DNA from: Sipunculus nudus
Taxonomy: Eukaryota > Annelida > Sipuncula > Golfingiida > Sipunculidae
Assembly (NCBI GenBank): GCA_026874595.1
Contig: CM049322.1
Span: 10,002,400-10,066,399, forward strand
Length of the DNA: 64,000 nt
Direction of reading: 5' to 3'
The notes under the pieces are model-generated. The model was not told the origin of the DNA and ran no database searches. It worked only from the letters and a program-made list of their open reading frames with translations. Of the stretch, positions 47,521-59,403 are shown one piece after another (the stretch's first letter is position 1; each line of letters starts with the position of its first letter). Both the position numbers and the translations under genes were made by a program.

Positions 47521-48217
47521 TATATATGATTAAAAATTTTAAATATTATGTTTTGATGTTTTATATGCTAACTCGGCCTTGTCTCATATTCCTGTACCAA
47601 AGAAAATGTTTAAAATTCATGGTCTTTTTTTTCACGTTTAATTTTGATTCTAATATAAAATATTTTGCGCTATATCATTTATAACATCCGCCGATCATAT
47701 GGTTTAATTCCCAGATACGATCTTAAACTATATTGGCTTCCCGAATTAGCAAACAGTTGACTAAGGTTAAAATTTAGAATATAATGCGCATGGGGATTTG
47801 AAAAATACAAAGCCGAAGATAATATAAGAACAGTTGTTATAAAAAAAAATCATTTTGTTTATAATTAATGTGCTTCTAATGGTAACATAAAAAAGTAAAG
47901 GGTTTTATATTTAAAATTAGGGCGACATATGCATAATTACGTAATATTATATAACAATGTCGCCCTAACTCCTGAATAGGTTTAGACTACTGATGGCGAC
48001 AGCGAATATAATGTTTATGAACAGAATTAAGGCGACATTTCTTCTATTTTCAGATAACATTTTAATTTATCTTTCAAGCGAAAGGAAGTTATTTTCATAC
48101 GTTTGTCTGTACAACTTTCCAATGTTTTATGTGAAAATAAGTTAAACATTTACTATATTTACAAATATATATAAAATGTCGCCTTAATTCCCAGTGTCGC
48201 CTTAACTCCAAATAGAC

Positions 48218-48220
<3 letters not shown>
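47521..48220. repeat. Satellite edge with inverted GGCGACAT motifs
   Basis: The last partial unit runs into sequence where the motif is present in both orientations: 'ttagggcgacat' (about 47,926) against 'atgtcgccctaa' (about 47,957), and GAATTAAGGCGACATTT (48,024-48,040) against AAATGTCGCCTTAATTC (48,174-48,190), a perfect 17-bp inverted repeat around 133 bp. Another inverted copy, GTCGCCTTAACTCC, follows at 48,195. Confidence 0.75.

Positions 48221-48277
<57 letters not shown>
48221..48277. repeat. (TA)n microsatellite
   Basis: TA run with one ATACATA interruption, directly following the inverted GTCGCC motif. Confidence 0.95.
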
Positions 48278-48450
48278 GGTGGGTTAAGACATTTTATGCA
48301 AGTTTCTCCACATAAAACAAAGCACACGATGAGTTATTCACAGTACACACGCCTACAAGCACACGTATTTGTATATATATATACATTTTCATTTAGTTAT
48401 AACTCATATGAGAACATAATTGTTGATATTTCAGACACGCCTTACTTTTG

Positions 48451-51390
48451 TAGCTCAGCTGACTTTAAGTGCGGCTGTCCGGCCGTCCGTCCGTTAACAG
48501 GGCAAAAACCGTTAGACCTAGAAAGTTCTAACTGTATATCCAGGGATGTCCTGGGCAAATCTCCCTAGAAACCTGAAATTAGGTCATGGTGACCTATATT
48601 TTGTAACCTACGGACCGAAAACATGATTTCTAGCAGCCAGACAGTCAAACGGGACACAAACTGTATCCATTAGATCTAGAAACGTTTAACCTAAGATTTC
48701 TGGCAAATGTTCTTGGAAACCTAAAACTAGGTAACTGTGACCTATTCCCTGTGACCTATACGGAAAAGATATCATATGGGCACCCTGAATGTCAGATGGG
48801 GACATCTTTTCTGTGAGGTCTAGAATCTTCTAAAACACTGTCCGAGGAGTTTCTAGGCGAATCTCCTTTGGAACCTGACATAAGGTGATGGTGACCTATA
48901 TTTTAATGAACTTCAGGCCAAAAACAAGGTTTTTTTAGCATCAGAGAGTCAGATGTTGCACATATAGAATCGATGTGGCCTAGAATTATCCAAACTTACA
49001 TTAAGGGAGGTCTTAGGCAAATATGAAAACAGGTCATGGTGACCTATATTTTGTGACCCACGGGTCGAAAACATGATTTCAAGCATCCAGACAGTCAGAT
49101 CGGGCACAAATTGGATCGATAAGGCCTAAAATTCTCGAACGTGACATTTAGGGAGGTCCTAGGCAAATCTGAAAACTGGTCATGGTGACCTATATTTTGT
49201 CACCTACGGGTCGAAAACATGATTTCAAGAATCTAGACAGTTAGGTGGGGCACAAATTGAATCGATAAGGCCTAGAATTCTCGAACGTGCCATCTTGGGA
49301 GGTCCTAGGCAAATCTGAAAATAGGCCATGGTGACCTATATTTTGTGACCTACGGGTCAAAAACATGATTTCAGGTATCCAGGCAGTCAGACGAGGCATA
49401 TCTTGAATCGATGTGGCCTAGAATCCTCGAACGTGACATTAAAGCATGTCCTAGGCAAATCTCCTTGGAAACCTGAAAATAAGTCAGGGTGGCCTATATT
49501 TTGTGACGTACAGGCCGAAATCCTGTTTCCGAGCACCCTGAATGTCATATGGGGACAGATCGTTACTGTGAGGCCTAGAAACTTGTAACTCAATATCCTA
49601 GGAGTTTCTAGGCAAAAATCCGTCGAAACCTGAAATTAGGTCATGGTAACCTTAATTTTATGACCTTCAGGCCGAAAACAAGGTTTTTTTAGCATCAGGG
49701 AGTCACATATGGCACAAATAGAATCGATGTGGCCTAAAATCCTCCAACGTGACATTTAGGGAGGTCCTAGGCAAATCTGAAAATAGGTCATTGTGACATA
49801 TATTTTGTGACCTACGGGTCGAAAACATGATTTTAAGAATCCAGACAGCCAGACGGGGCACAAATTGAATCTATAAAGCCTCGAATCCTCCAACGTGACA
49901 TTAAGGGAGGTCCTAGGCAAATCTTCTGGGAAACCTAAAAATAAGTCAGGGTGACCTAGATTTTGTGACCTACAGGCCGAAATCTTGTCTTCCCTGAATG
50001 TCATATAGGGACGAATCGTAAATGTGAGGCCTAACATCTTCTAACTCAATATCCTAGGAGTTTCTAGGCAAACCTCTTTGGAAACCCGAAATTAGTTAAT
50101 TGTGACCTATATTTTGTGACCTACGGGTCGAAAATATGATTTCGAACATACAGACAGTCATACGGGTCACAAATTGTATCCATAAGCCTAGAAACCTCTA
50201 ACCTGACATATTTGGAGGTAATTTCTTAGGTAAATATCCTTGGAAACCTGAAACTAGGTCGCTGTGACCTACATTATGCGACCAATTGAGAAAAAAAGAT
50301 GTCAAATGAGCACCCTGAATGTAAGATGGTGAGAAGTCGTATCTGTTAGGCCTAGAATCTTATTACACAATATCCTGGGAGGCCCCCGGGAAATCTCCTT
50401 GGAAACCTGAAATTAGGTCTTGGTGACCTGCATTTTGTGACCTATAAGACAAAAACCTAATTTTGAGACTCCTGAATGTCAGATGGGCACAAATCATATC
50501 TGTAAGGCCTTCTAATGCAACATCCTGGGAGGTCCTAGGCAAATCTCTTTGGAAACCTGAAATTAGGCCTTGCTGAGCTACATTTTGTGACCTACAGGCC
50601 GAAAACAGAATTTTGAGCACCCAGAAAGTCAGGAAGGGCACACATTGTATATTTTAAGCTTAGTATCTTCTCATATAACATTCCGAGACGTCTTTGGCAA
50701 ATATCTGTAGAAAACTGAAATTAGGTCACCTTGACCTATATTTTGCGACCTTTAGGAAACGAAATCTATAAGCACCTAGACAGTAAGTAAGGGCACCCAT
50801 TGTATCTGTTAGGCCTAGAATCTTGTAATGTAACACTCTGAGACGTCCTTGACATATATTTTGCAACCTATCAGATAAGGTGTCATGTAAGCACGCTGCA
50901 GTCAGACAATACACAAATTGTTAAGTGTCCTTGAAATCCTGAAATTAGGTCATGGTGACCTATATTGTGTGACTTATGGGCTGAAAAATGGTATGCGCAC
51001 CCAGACTGACAAGGCACAAATTTTAACCATAAGCCCTAAATTCTTCTAACATGACATTCCGGGAAATTCTTTGCAATTCTCATTGGGAACATGAAATCTG
51101 ACCATTGTGACCTTTATTCTGCTAGCTATGGACCAGAAACATGATTCTGAGCACCCAGGCAGACACGGTACAAATTGTACATATTATCCTTAGTACCCTC
51201 TATTGTGAAATCCGGGGGGTCATGGGTAGGTCTCCTATAAATCCTGTTTTTTTTTTATTTTCTGTCCATTTTTTCAACACTGTAACTTTAGCCATAGGCT
51301 TTTCTCACAGAGAATATATAACCTTAATAACAAAAATATAAGCACCCAGTCAAAATTAGTTGAGCGTCATGGCCTATGGGCCACCTGTTT
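48451..51390 (+). mobile_element. Helentron/pearl-like mobile satellite, family C, copy 2, with about 17 core repeats
   Basis: Begins TAGCTCAGCTGACT as copy 1 does (28,208), then a short GTCCG-type run. It ends with TTGAGCG, the hairpin GGCC-TATG-GGCC (51,371-51,382) and ACCTGTTT, parallel to copy 1's GAGCG...GACCCATGGGTC...CCTTGTTT. The interior is a tandem array of about 17 core repeats averaging 155 bp, each carrying 'aggtcatggtgacctatatt' or a variant (near 48,580, 48,725, 48,882, 49,030, 49,176, 49,323, 49,480, 49,637, 49,782 and onward to about 51,097), 'cctaggcaaatct' and 'gcacaaattg'. The 5' hairpin is partly eroded. No coding domain. Confidence 0.75.
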
Positions 51391-52411
51391 GAGTTCCAGT
51401 AAACACATTTTCCCCTACGCATAATGCACCAAGCCCATTTAAATATCAATTCACAAATATCTATAGGGATGAAAATCACATCGAATGAACTTTTTTGTTT
51501 GTATTTTTTTAGATTCAGTTTACTACAGATATAATTTACTTCAGGTTCGGGTGCTTAAATAGTTTAATACCATTGACTTAGCTTTGTGTATATTTCCTGG
51601 ATGGGCCCTTAATACAGGGGTTATATTAATATTACGTTTAACTTCTTAATCGAACTTTAACTGCATTTTATCGTATGGGAAGAAACGTTACAGGTATCAT
51701 TAACAAAATAGGAGGCGTGACAAATACTCATAAAAGTTGATTTATATGATAGCGAGAAAAAATAAGTAAACGATCATTTTTTTCAGTTACATAAGCAGGC
51801 GTAGTGTGATAGCTTATTAGAGAAATTTAGGTTATTTTCCGTGGAACCTTAAAGAGAAATTGTAGTATATATTGCATAATGAGCATCAGTATCCCACTTT
51901 AGTAAGGGCGGTTTCCTAAAAATGTTGTTTATAAATAGATGAAACAATATGTTTTCCAAATATCAATACACACAAATGTAAAAACACACAAACATGCAGC
52001 AATGGATTTATTCCGTACATAGTATTTTGTGCTGTTGTAAAAAGGAAACAGATATGAAATACACGAAACGAAAGACAATACAGTTTGTTTAAGATGTGTT
52101 TTCACAATGAACAAACTAATAAGTAATCTTGCTTTTCTTTGCATTCAAGACTTTGAAGCAGTTTATCAGGATTACTGTCTGAATTGTTTTATGATCAATC
52201 TAGAAGAAAGTGCTTGCTAGGCTTTAGTTACAGCAACTAATGAATATTTTTTATTCATGTTCTTAACGAAACTAAGGTTACTGTACGAGTTTCTGATACA
52301 TGGACGGTTGTCAAATCGCTTGTCATAATGCAAACTGTGTTTAAAAGCTTTGGGGTCATATTTGCATTCGTAGCACTGTCAAACAAGCCCTTGTATCCAA
52401 GATTATTGTTT

Positions 52412-52416
<5 letters not shown>
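51391..52416. other. Unassigned AT-rich sequence
   Basis: No repeat, exon or RNA gene recognised. Confidence 0.5.

Positions 52417-52493
<77 letters not shown>
52417..52493. repeat. (TA)n microsatellite
   Basis: Two TA runs joined by TACATA; open frames through it on both strands are artefacts. Confidence 0.95.
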
Positions 52494-52497
<4 letters not shown>

Positions 52498-52734
52498 CAG
52501 GGTCACTCACAAAAAAAAACTAGAGAAATACGTACTACCGCTGTAAGATTTGTTTCTAACAAATGGAACCCTGAACAATACCAAGATATTCAATTTTCAA
52601 TGGCTTCCATGTAACCTACCGTAAAGTACAAAAATAATGCACGAAGTGGAGTATGCCTTTAAATCTAAATGAGAACATGTTTTTTACTAATGGAATACCA
52701 ATGTAAAGTTAATCTGTATTGGAATACATGCACT

Positions 52735-54312
52735 AACAAATGACATCTATGTTGGTATCAGAAAATACATGTAATTAGCTGATACCATCACTTCAATGTT
52801 AAAATACGGTGAACCATAATTGGCAATAATGATGAAAAGCAATTTCAACATATTACATCATTTAAGATTATTTTTCTGTGCAACATAAATAAGATTTGAC
52901 TAAAATCTGTTTTTACTATAAAAATCCAGTGTCCTTCATACAGTTAAAAAATATTCGAAATGCATATGTGTCAAAGATGACTTACGGTACCAACCTGAAG
53001 AGGAAGATATAACATGGGGCATTGTATTTATTACTGGTTACCGTAGCTCCATATCGTAAAATACATATTGACTTGTTTCCTGTTATAATGCTTCGTCTAT
53101 CATAGTCTTTTACTTTCTGCATAGAATATCTTATTTCCTTTAACCCGATTTAATTTCTAAGTAGGTCGTATTGACCTCATGTTTAATAATTATTAGCTCA
53201 GTCTGATAAGAAGCGTATAACATATTAATCTGTCTATCATTCAATGTCGCAATCATAGCCTATCAGTTAATGCTTTCTTTTATTCTTTATAATAGTCCCT
53301 AACCTCTAAGGAAACAAAACATATCCAGGATGATCAAATTCTTAAAGTAAGACTCCCAATCCGGCGCGTGACACGAGACTGCATTGAAGATAAAGCAAAT
53401 GTTGTCATTCAGGATTCGAGATTGTGTTTTCTTAAAAGGATTTATCATTGTTTCCTCTCATATTTTGTCGCTAATATTTTTATTTAATTAAGCTGATAAA
53501 GGAAATTATTCTTGACAAAAGCAGAATGATGGTTGCAGATAATTTATAAGACATAAAGTATTGGTATAATACATACACTGGCGCAAAAGCCCTTTTTAAA
53601 CTCTGCGTGAAGATTTCATTATTCAGCTATAAGAAAGTGCAAGGAGTCTTAAACAGGATATGACAAATATTAACATATGCTTGTGGTTCGACTCCACAGT
53701 CCGGCAACTGATGTTCACGCCTTGTATTTTAAATTTGGTGTTAGGCGTGGGTCTTCATAAAGGTAAGCATAAATGTGAAAGAAAATACTAATTTTTCATT
53801 TTTTAGCTATCAGTTGTTCACAGAATGTACTGTGAATACTGTGTTTCCTTTACTCTCATCCCTACTCTGTTTATAATATGTTTAATTAAAATTCAAGTAA
53901 CGCAGGACAGTATTACATTAGATAAGTAAAACTAACATATAAAATGTAAAACTATCCTATTAAGTATCTCAGATATGAACGAGATGTCAGAGAGAATATT
54001 TAAGTCTTTTAAAATGTAAGGAGATCAAGTAAATAACAGGTTTAACAGTAATTAAAAGCTAGAGGGCGATTTTAATTACCAAATACACATAAATTCATAA
54101 AAATTATTGGGATAAGGCCATTTACAGGTAAACGATACATCCTGTATTTACTATAAATAAAGTTGAAGATATATAAGGATGTATCATATATATATAGGAT
54201 ATATCAGGTATATAAGGATGATTTAGTTAGAATATTTTCTAACTAGAAAAGAGCTAGTTCCCAATCCAAAATACTTTATAGTCTTAAAACTTAACAGGTA
54301 AATACTAAATAG

Positions 54313-54380
<68 letters not shown>

Positions 54381-55458
54381 CAGGCATATTGTAATGGTTT
54401 CAAACGTTGGGTTACAACTGTGTATTTTGTATAAAGAAAACCAAATATTAACCATATAAACGATGAGACAAATACTTCTTCTTTAGGATTTTATTTCTGC
54501 CGAGTAAGCATCATAAGAAATAAGCGAATCATTGTTTCGAAGAACTTTTTCTTTATTGCTAACTAATCGATTTAAGAGACAGTGCCTCCAGGTGTTGTCA
54601 GTAATCACCGATGATTTATTAATAAGAACCAATAATGCAGTTCCATGGATATTCATTTCGTTTCACATTTCCACAATATATTACCTGTTACTTGATTAAA
54701 ATATGATCACACTACATGTTTGTTATACAAGAACAATACGCACATCGCTTGCTATAATACCTAACGTCAGTGTAACCTTTCACAAATTAAACTTTTGACA
54801 TGGTCCTAATTTATCAGCCTGTGCAGTTTACGAATGGCTAAATTAAGTATAACTTTTATTGGTGACAAAATAAGCGACACATTCAATTAACATCTACCTT
54901 AGTGTCACTTACGAGGAAAACTAAATTAGAATGTTTCAGGGACAATCATCAGTTTTATATATTTGTAAATGTAATTCTATTGAAAAACAAAAATAGGCTT
55001 TGGTGTTTCGGAATATTATTTACAAAATGTGAAGATTTATATCACAATGAAGGACATGTCTTGCTCTAACTACCAACTGTCGAAGTATCTCTGTTATGTC
55101 TGAGTAAGATTAATTCTTTTGTGGATCTCATCAGATCAAATGATCAGTTATAGACACAGACTGATTTAGGAATGTTGAAACAAAATATGCCACACTCTAG
55201 GTGCATGCCAATGGAACGACCATGCATCATGTACAAACATATTCTAATTGCTGAAAGCATAGCGATTCAAATCCATATCGACGTAATGGATCAAATATTT
55301 TGTTATTCTCAACATTCGTAATGAACCTTATTAATAAGAAACGCGTGTGATTCCCTTCGGCTGATAACACTCTTATTTCAAACGTATTGTAGATAACAAA
55401 GCGACATAATAAAAGTAGTATTCAGTGGGAATTTACAAGCCTGAACAAAAGACACTTT
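52735..55458. repeat. Diverged copy of the lectin 3' flank (locus 2)
   Basis: Blocks match the flank of loci 1 and 3. 'tgacatctatgttggtatca' (52,741) matches 187; 'actggttaccgtagctccat' (53,033) matches about 724; 'tcacatttccacaatatatt' (54,663) matches about 965; the 'ctgaaagcatagcgattcaa' stretch (55,250) matches about 1,535. Divergence is far greater than between loci 1 and 3. An insertion or rearranged segment (about 53,250-54,610, including a TA tract at 54,315-54,380) separates the matching blocks. Confidence 0.8.
54315..54380. repeat. (TA)n microsatellite
   Basis: TA run with one AAATA interruption at about 54,353. Confidence 0.95.
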
Positions 55459-55691
55459 TTAAAAATTCACCTCACACAGGAAAGGGATGCTATCTTTATA
55501 TTCACACTCTGTACCCTGCCACATGTATCCGTTCTTTTTCAACAATACTAAGCACGTCCTCAAATAAAACAGGTTATCTTCTGGTTGTCCGGGGGCCCAC
55601 ATGTTTAAAGTGATGAGGCGATCAGTGGTTGTCCATTTCCACTTTTTGTCAATCACCGACTTCTGTCCTGCTGTCCATATCATTTTAAAAT
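55459..55691 (-). CDS. CTLD-C exon, locus 2 (terminal exon)
   Basis: 233 bp, same length as locus 1. Motifs: MIWTAGQKS, KWKWT, MWAPGQPEDN, RTCLVL, YMWQGTECEY and PFLCEVNF, stop TAA. About nine residues differ from locus 1, mostly in the first third (for example VIDKK for LIDTE). Both noncanonical ligand-site motifs are retained, so loss of the canonical motif predates the split of loci 1 and 2 and has been kept. Confidence 0.87.
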
Positions 55692-55767
55692 CTACGATGA
55701 AATGATTTAATATATCTCATCAGGTGTTTTTGTGTTTTATGAAATGATTATGCTATCAGAATATATA

Positions 55768-55822
<55 letters not shown>

Positions 55823-57825
55823 CCATTAATGTAATAACGATCAAACTAAAGAACCAAACTTATCGGAAGTCCCATTCGAAATTCTGACCAAAACCAGTAA
55901 GCTAAACCTAATTTCCTGAAAAAAAAATCCATGAGCAAGGCGTTGTTTTGTTTATACCGAGTTCATACCGAATCACACAATGTTCACAAACTATATTTTA
56001 AATTTTCGTTGCCGAATAATCTGGCAAGATTAACAAAAACTGGTGCATTGTGATTGCCATGAAGTATTTTTCATTGTTGTTTGGCAATCCGTTTCTGACT
56101 GTGGAAGAAGTTATAATTAATAGTAAAATGTCCAAGTTATAAATAATGAATACTGGGGTACAGGCATACTTGGGAATATAAGGTTGTCGTAGCATATTTT
56201 GCGTTTTTTTCCCTTTAAAGAATTTACCGTCTACTAGACAACATGAATAGACAAAATTATACAAAAACAGGTCACAGTAAAAATAAATCTAACTATTATC
56301 TTATTTTAAACTTTATTTTTCAAAGGAACTCGTGCTCAGGACTTTTTTTTCTCCGTTGGACCCAACTAAGTTGCCTTAATAGTTTCATCCATATGTTGAT
56401 GGATATACTTACCAGAACTCAGCTTAAACATGATCTTTTTATATAAGTACAAATTGGTGGGAGAATGATGTTAACTAAGTTGTGCTTAACTGCGTATTAT
56501 AATGCCATAGACTCTCACGGTACCTTTCATAGCAGTTTTCTGAACGATGGACGTTACATGATTCTGCTCCTCTTCTGTTTCGATACTGATAAGATGGCTG
56601 TCATCATATCGACAAAGGGTTTTGGCCCTCCACCACGACACTGGTATTGGGTAGACTTTATAACAAGAAGCGGTAAACGTACCAACATCGGTCTGTGTCG
56701 AATCATTAAAGGGAAACCAAAAGCCAGTTGGGCAACCTAAACGTTTGGGAAATAAAACAGTGGGAAAGAAAAAGATATATATCAAATTATTTCACATATA
56801 TTGCACAAATAGTTATAAAACTAATCGATGAATATTCCATTTATTTCTTAGAAGCTGCAGTCTGTAGGGGTGGAGGAAACCCGAGTAGCCGGAAAAAAAC
56901 CCTCGGCCTTGGATTGGTAACAACAACCCTCCTTCATAGCAATGCCACTGACCGAAACCGGGTCACCAGCGGAGAGAGCCGAGCGTTTTACCCCTCGACT
57001 GTCCAGGCCCCGATCCATTCACATGGTTTCTGCCACCCATATATAAATCAGCAATTGTATAACTTCTATGTCGAATGACATTAGTCAAGAGGAGGCTCAG
57101 TTTGATCAAACCCCGATAAGCTTCCCGGTTGGCTAAGAAAAAGGTAACATAAAGTCACTATAAATGCTTAGTTTTCCTTAATCCTTTCTCAAGCAGGGTT
57201 GTTATATAAGTTATACTTACTCAATTTACCTTCTTGTACGGTCATAGGTGGCTCCATACATTTTACAGTATTGATGACTATTTATAGATGTAAACATGTG
57301 TGATTTAAGATGTCAATTCATAACCATAGGAACCCAAGACATTTAAAACAACGATACATTAATTATAATATTTAGAATATATTTAATTTAGCTCTACTGA
57401 GCTCTACTGCCAAATTAATATTTGTTGAAAGTTTAACAATCCATATGTATATGTCGATTTTCTATATACAAATCAACCAAACTTACTTTGAACATATACA
57501 GCTTGCTGGCTATGTTTGTGGTGCCCCACTTCGTGCTGGTCTTTGCTTGAATTCCGACGCTCCGGTTCATCATTTTGATGGTTAACCTCTTGTGGCAAGA
57601 CGTCACTGCCCTTAACTGCCTGACTTACAAAGGGTGATGAGCAGCGTTTGTCTGATGGGTTGTTGGCAGGTCGTTCAGACAGGACACAGACGCCAGGGAG
57701 TATGTAACTTTGCACACACAAGGGCGCGGTCTGCCTTTCGCAAAGTGTTTTGCATTCCTTACTTGATATCTTTACTCGGTGCACGCGCCGAATATCTGTG
57801 TCCATGGATGTCTTCGACGGTGAGG
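55459..57825 (-). CDS. PAN-like plus C-type lectin domain gene, locus 2
   Basis: Three-exon model on the minus strand: PAN/apple-like exon (57825 to 57487), CTLD-N (56736 to 56524) and CTLD-C (55691 to 55459). All internal junctions are phase 1 with standard GT/AG ends (AAA/GTAAGT donor; GTTTAG acceptor; AAAG/GTACCG donor; CATCGTAG acceptor). This is the cleanest gene model in the window. The architecture suits a secreted or cell-surface recognition protein. The signal-peptide exon is not identified. Locus 2 has six CTLD cysteines but QPE and WQG in place of the calcium/sugar motifs, as in locus 1. Confidence 0.78.
55763..55820. repeat. (TA)n microsatellite in lectin CTLD intron
   Basis: TA tract with ATACATATAA interruption, equivalent in position to 2,585-2,641. 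Confidence 0.95.
56524..56736 (-). CDS. CTLD-N exon, locus 2
   Basis: 213-bp exon, phase 1 in and out. Reads CPTGFWFPF, TDVGTFTASCYKVYP, WWRAKTLCRYDDSHLISIE and TEEEQNHVTSIVQKTAMK: first, second and third CTLD cysteines plus the conserved alpha-2 region. Acceptor CGTTTAG lies behind CTTTTTCTTTCCCACTG, a good pyrimidine tract. The plus-strand 91-codon frame over it is an antisense shadow. Confidence 0.87.
57487..57825 (-). CDS. PAN/apple-like cysteine-rich exon with linker, locus 2
   Basis: 339-bp exon, phase 1 at both ends. Begins SPSKTSMDTDIRRVHR and then has SSKECKTLCERQ...LC...PGVCVLSER with cysteine spacing CX3C-X7-C-X9-C, the same as locus A. The rest is a hydrophilic linker rich in Asp, Glu, His, Asn and Ser (QNDEPERRNSSKDQHEVGHH). 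The donor CAAA/GTAAGT is a near-perfect consensus. The acceptor (ACGAAG at 57,827-57,826) is weak and chosen because it keeps phase 1; a start at CGTCGAAG would be phase 0. PAN assignment is tentative. Confidence 0.62.
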
Positions 57826-57930
57826 CTTCGTAAAACATTTATGCTTGATCGAGTTAATACTGTATATCATAATTTGTTTAGCGTATTAATTGTTTTTCCC
57901 ATTTTTCTCTGTGTGGAAACCAGAAGATCT

Positions 57931-57936
<6 letters not shown>

Positions 57937-57993
<57 letters not shown>
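57937..57993. repeat. (TA)n microsatellite
   Basis: About 28 TA units immediately upstream of the lectin locus 2 PAN-like exon and abutting the foldback element. Confidence 0.95.
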
Positions 57994-57997
<4 letters not shown>

Positions 57998-57999
57998 TG

Positions 58000-58143
58000 G
58001 TTATAGCCCAATGAAATGTTATGCAAGCCATGAGGTTGCGAGGCTTGTGTCACATGGCTGGAGAGCCGTTTAGGAGAGCCTGCCATGATTGACACAAGTC
58101 AAGCAAATCTCATGGCTTCCATGACATTTCATTGGGCTATAAC
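58000..58143. mobile_element. Foldback MITE, 144-bp near-complete hairpin
   Basis: The left arm GTTATAGCCCAATGAAATGT (58,000 onward) and the right arm ending CATTTCATTGGGCTATAAC pair over about 60 bp each. The pairing continues through 'gcaagccatgag', 'cttgtgtca' and 'catggc', leaving only a loop of about 22 bp near 58,060-58,081. An almost fully palindromic short element beside a TA tract is typical of a MITE that inserts at TA or in AT-rich DNA. I cannot assign a clear target-site duplication. Alternatively it could be a transcribed hairpin precursor. Confidence 0.85.
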
Positions 58144-59295
58144 TGATTTGTCCCACATGCCCTACATGTGAATTTACCCTTTCGGTGTACCGATTTTATC
58201 TTCAACACACAGAAGTCACTGCGAGCATATGGACATGTTACTATTGCGATGGCGTATTCCTCTTTAACATACATGTTACGGAATGGCTATTGTTAATGCA
58301 TTACGCGAACCGTTACCTTTGACATATTATAGTCGCACATATGGCATAAGGATAAGAGTTTATTTTGCACCACGGTATTAGTAATGACAAAACGCTTGTT
58401 TTATAGAGAAATTATTCTAGACTTATAACTTAATCTATCCCTTATTGTTTTCAATTAAGTAGTAATTTATGTGATCACGTCAAAGAGGTGACTTATAACC
58501 TGGAAAATGTATTATCTTACATTAAGGTGCACATTATCTCTGTGAAGAAATTTTATGTTACATTTTTCTGGAAGGTTTACTTACGGTAATCTATAATGAT
58601 AATGATCATAATGTATGACTTAAAATAAACCATTATGCAGTCCAACAGCCACAGGAGATTTGGTGGACCCGCCATGATTAACGAATTGAACAAGAGGAAA
58701 CAATATCGTGCATTCTTATTATCTTCTTGAATTATACTTTCTGTTGCATCACTTCTGAAATGAAGTTCATTAAAACAATTTTAAGTTTCTCAAGTCTTTA
58801 ACATTGGTAAATAGAAAAATGAAAAGAAAATGTATATGCGGATAACAGTAATCAAGCTGCTAATACGTATGTCTCGTCAAAATTGACAGGATGATAGGAT
58901 TCAATTAACGAACACCAGTCTTTTCAACAAGCATCACAAAGGAGTATCAGTATAATGACATCGTAAATTACATCAAAACACACCTAATGCATGTCTCCGT
59001 GTTTATATTAACGTTCTTTACAGCGAAATAAAGTATACCAATTATATTCTACCAGACAGCCTTTCTAACACTGTTATGTTGGAGTAATGACAACCATATA
59101 TGTAGCCTTTATAATACGCCTGGAAAAACATTAAAGCCCTAATTTAAACCTTTAATGGTTATGATGGACTAAAATGATCTGCATAATAAGCAAATCGTGT
59201 TACTTCAGAACTTGGCACTCTGTACTTTAGAATGTCAACGTACTGCTTACAATCTAAAAACATTTAAACATTTTTTATGCATGATAATTACCAGC

Positions 59296-59343
<48 letters not shown>

Positions 59344-59359
59344 CATAGACACACACACG

Positions 59360-59403
<44 letters not shown>

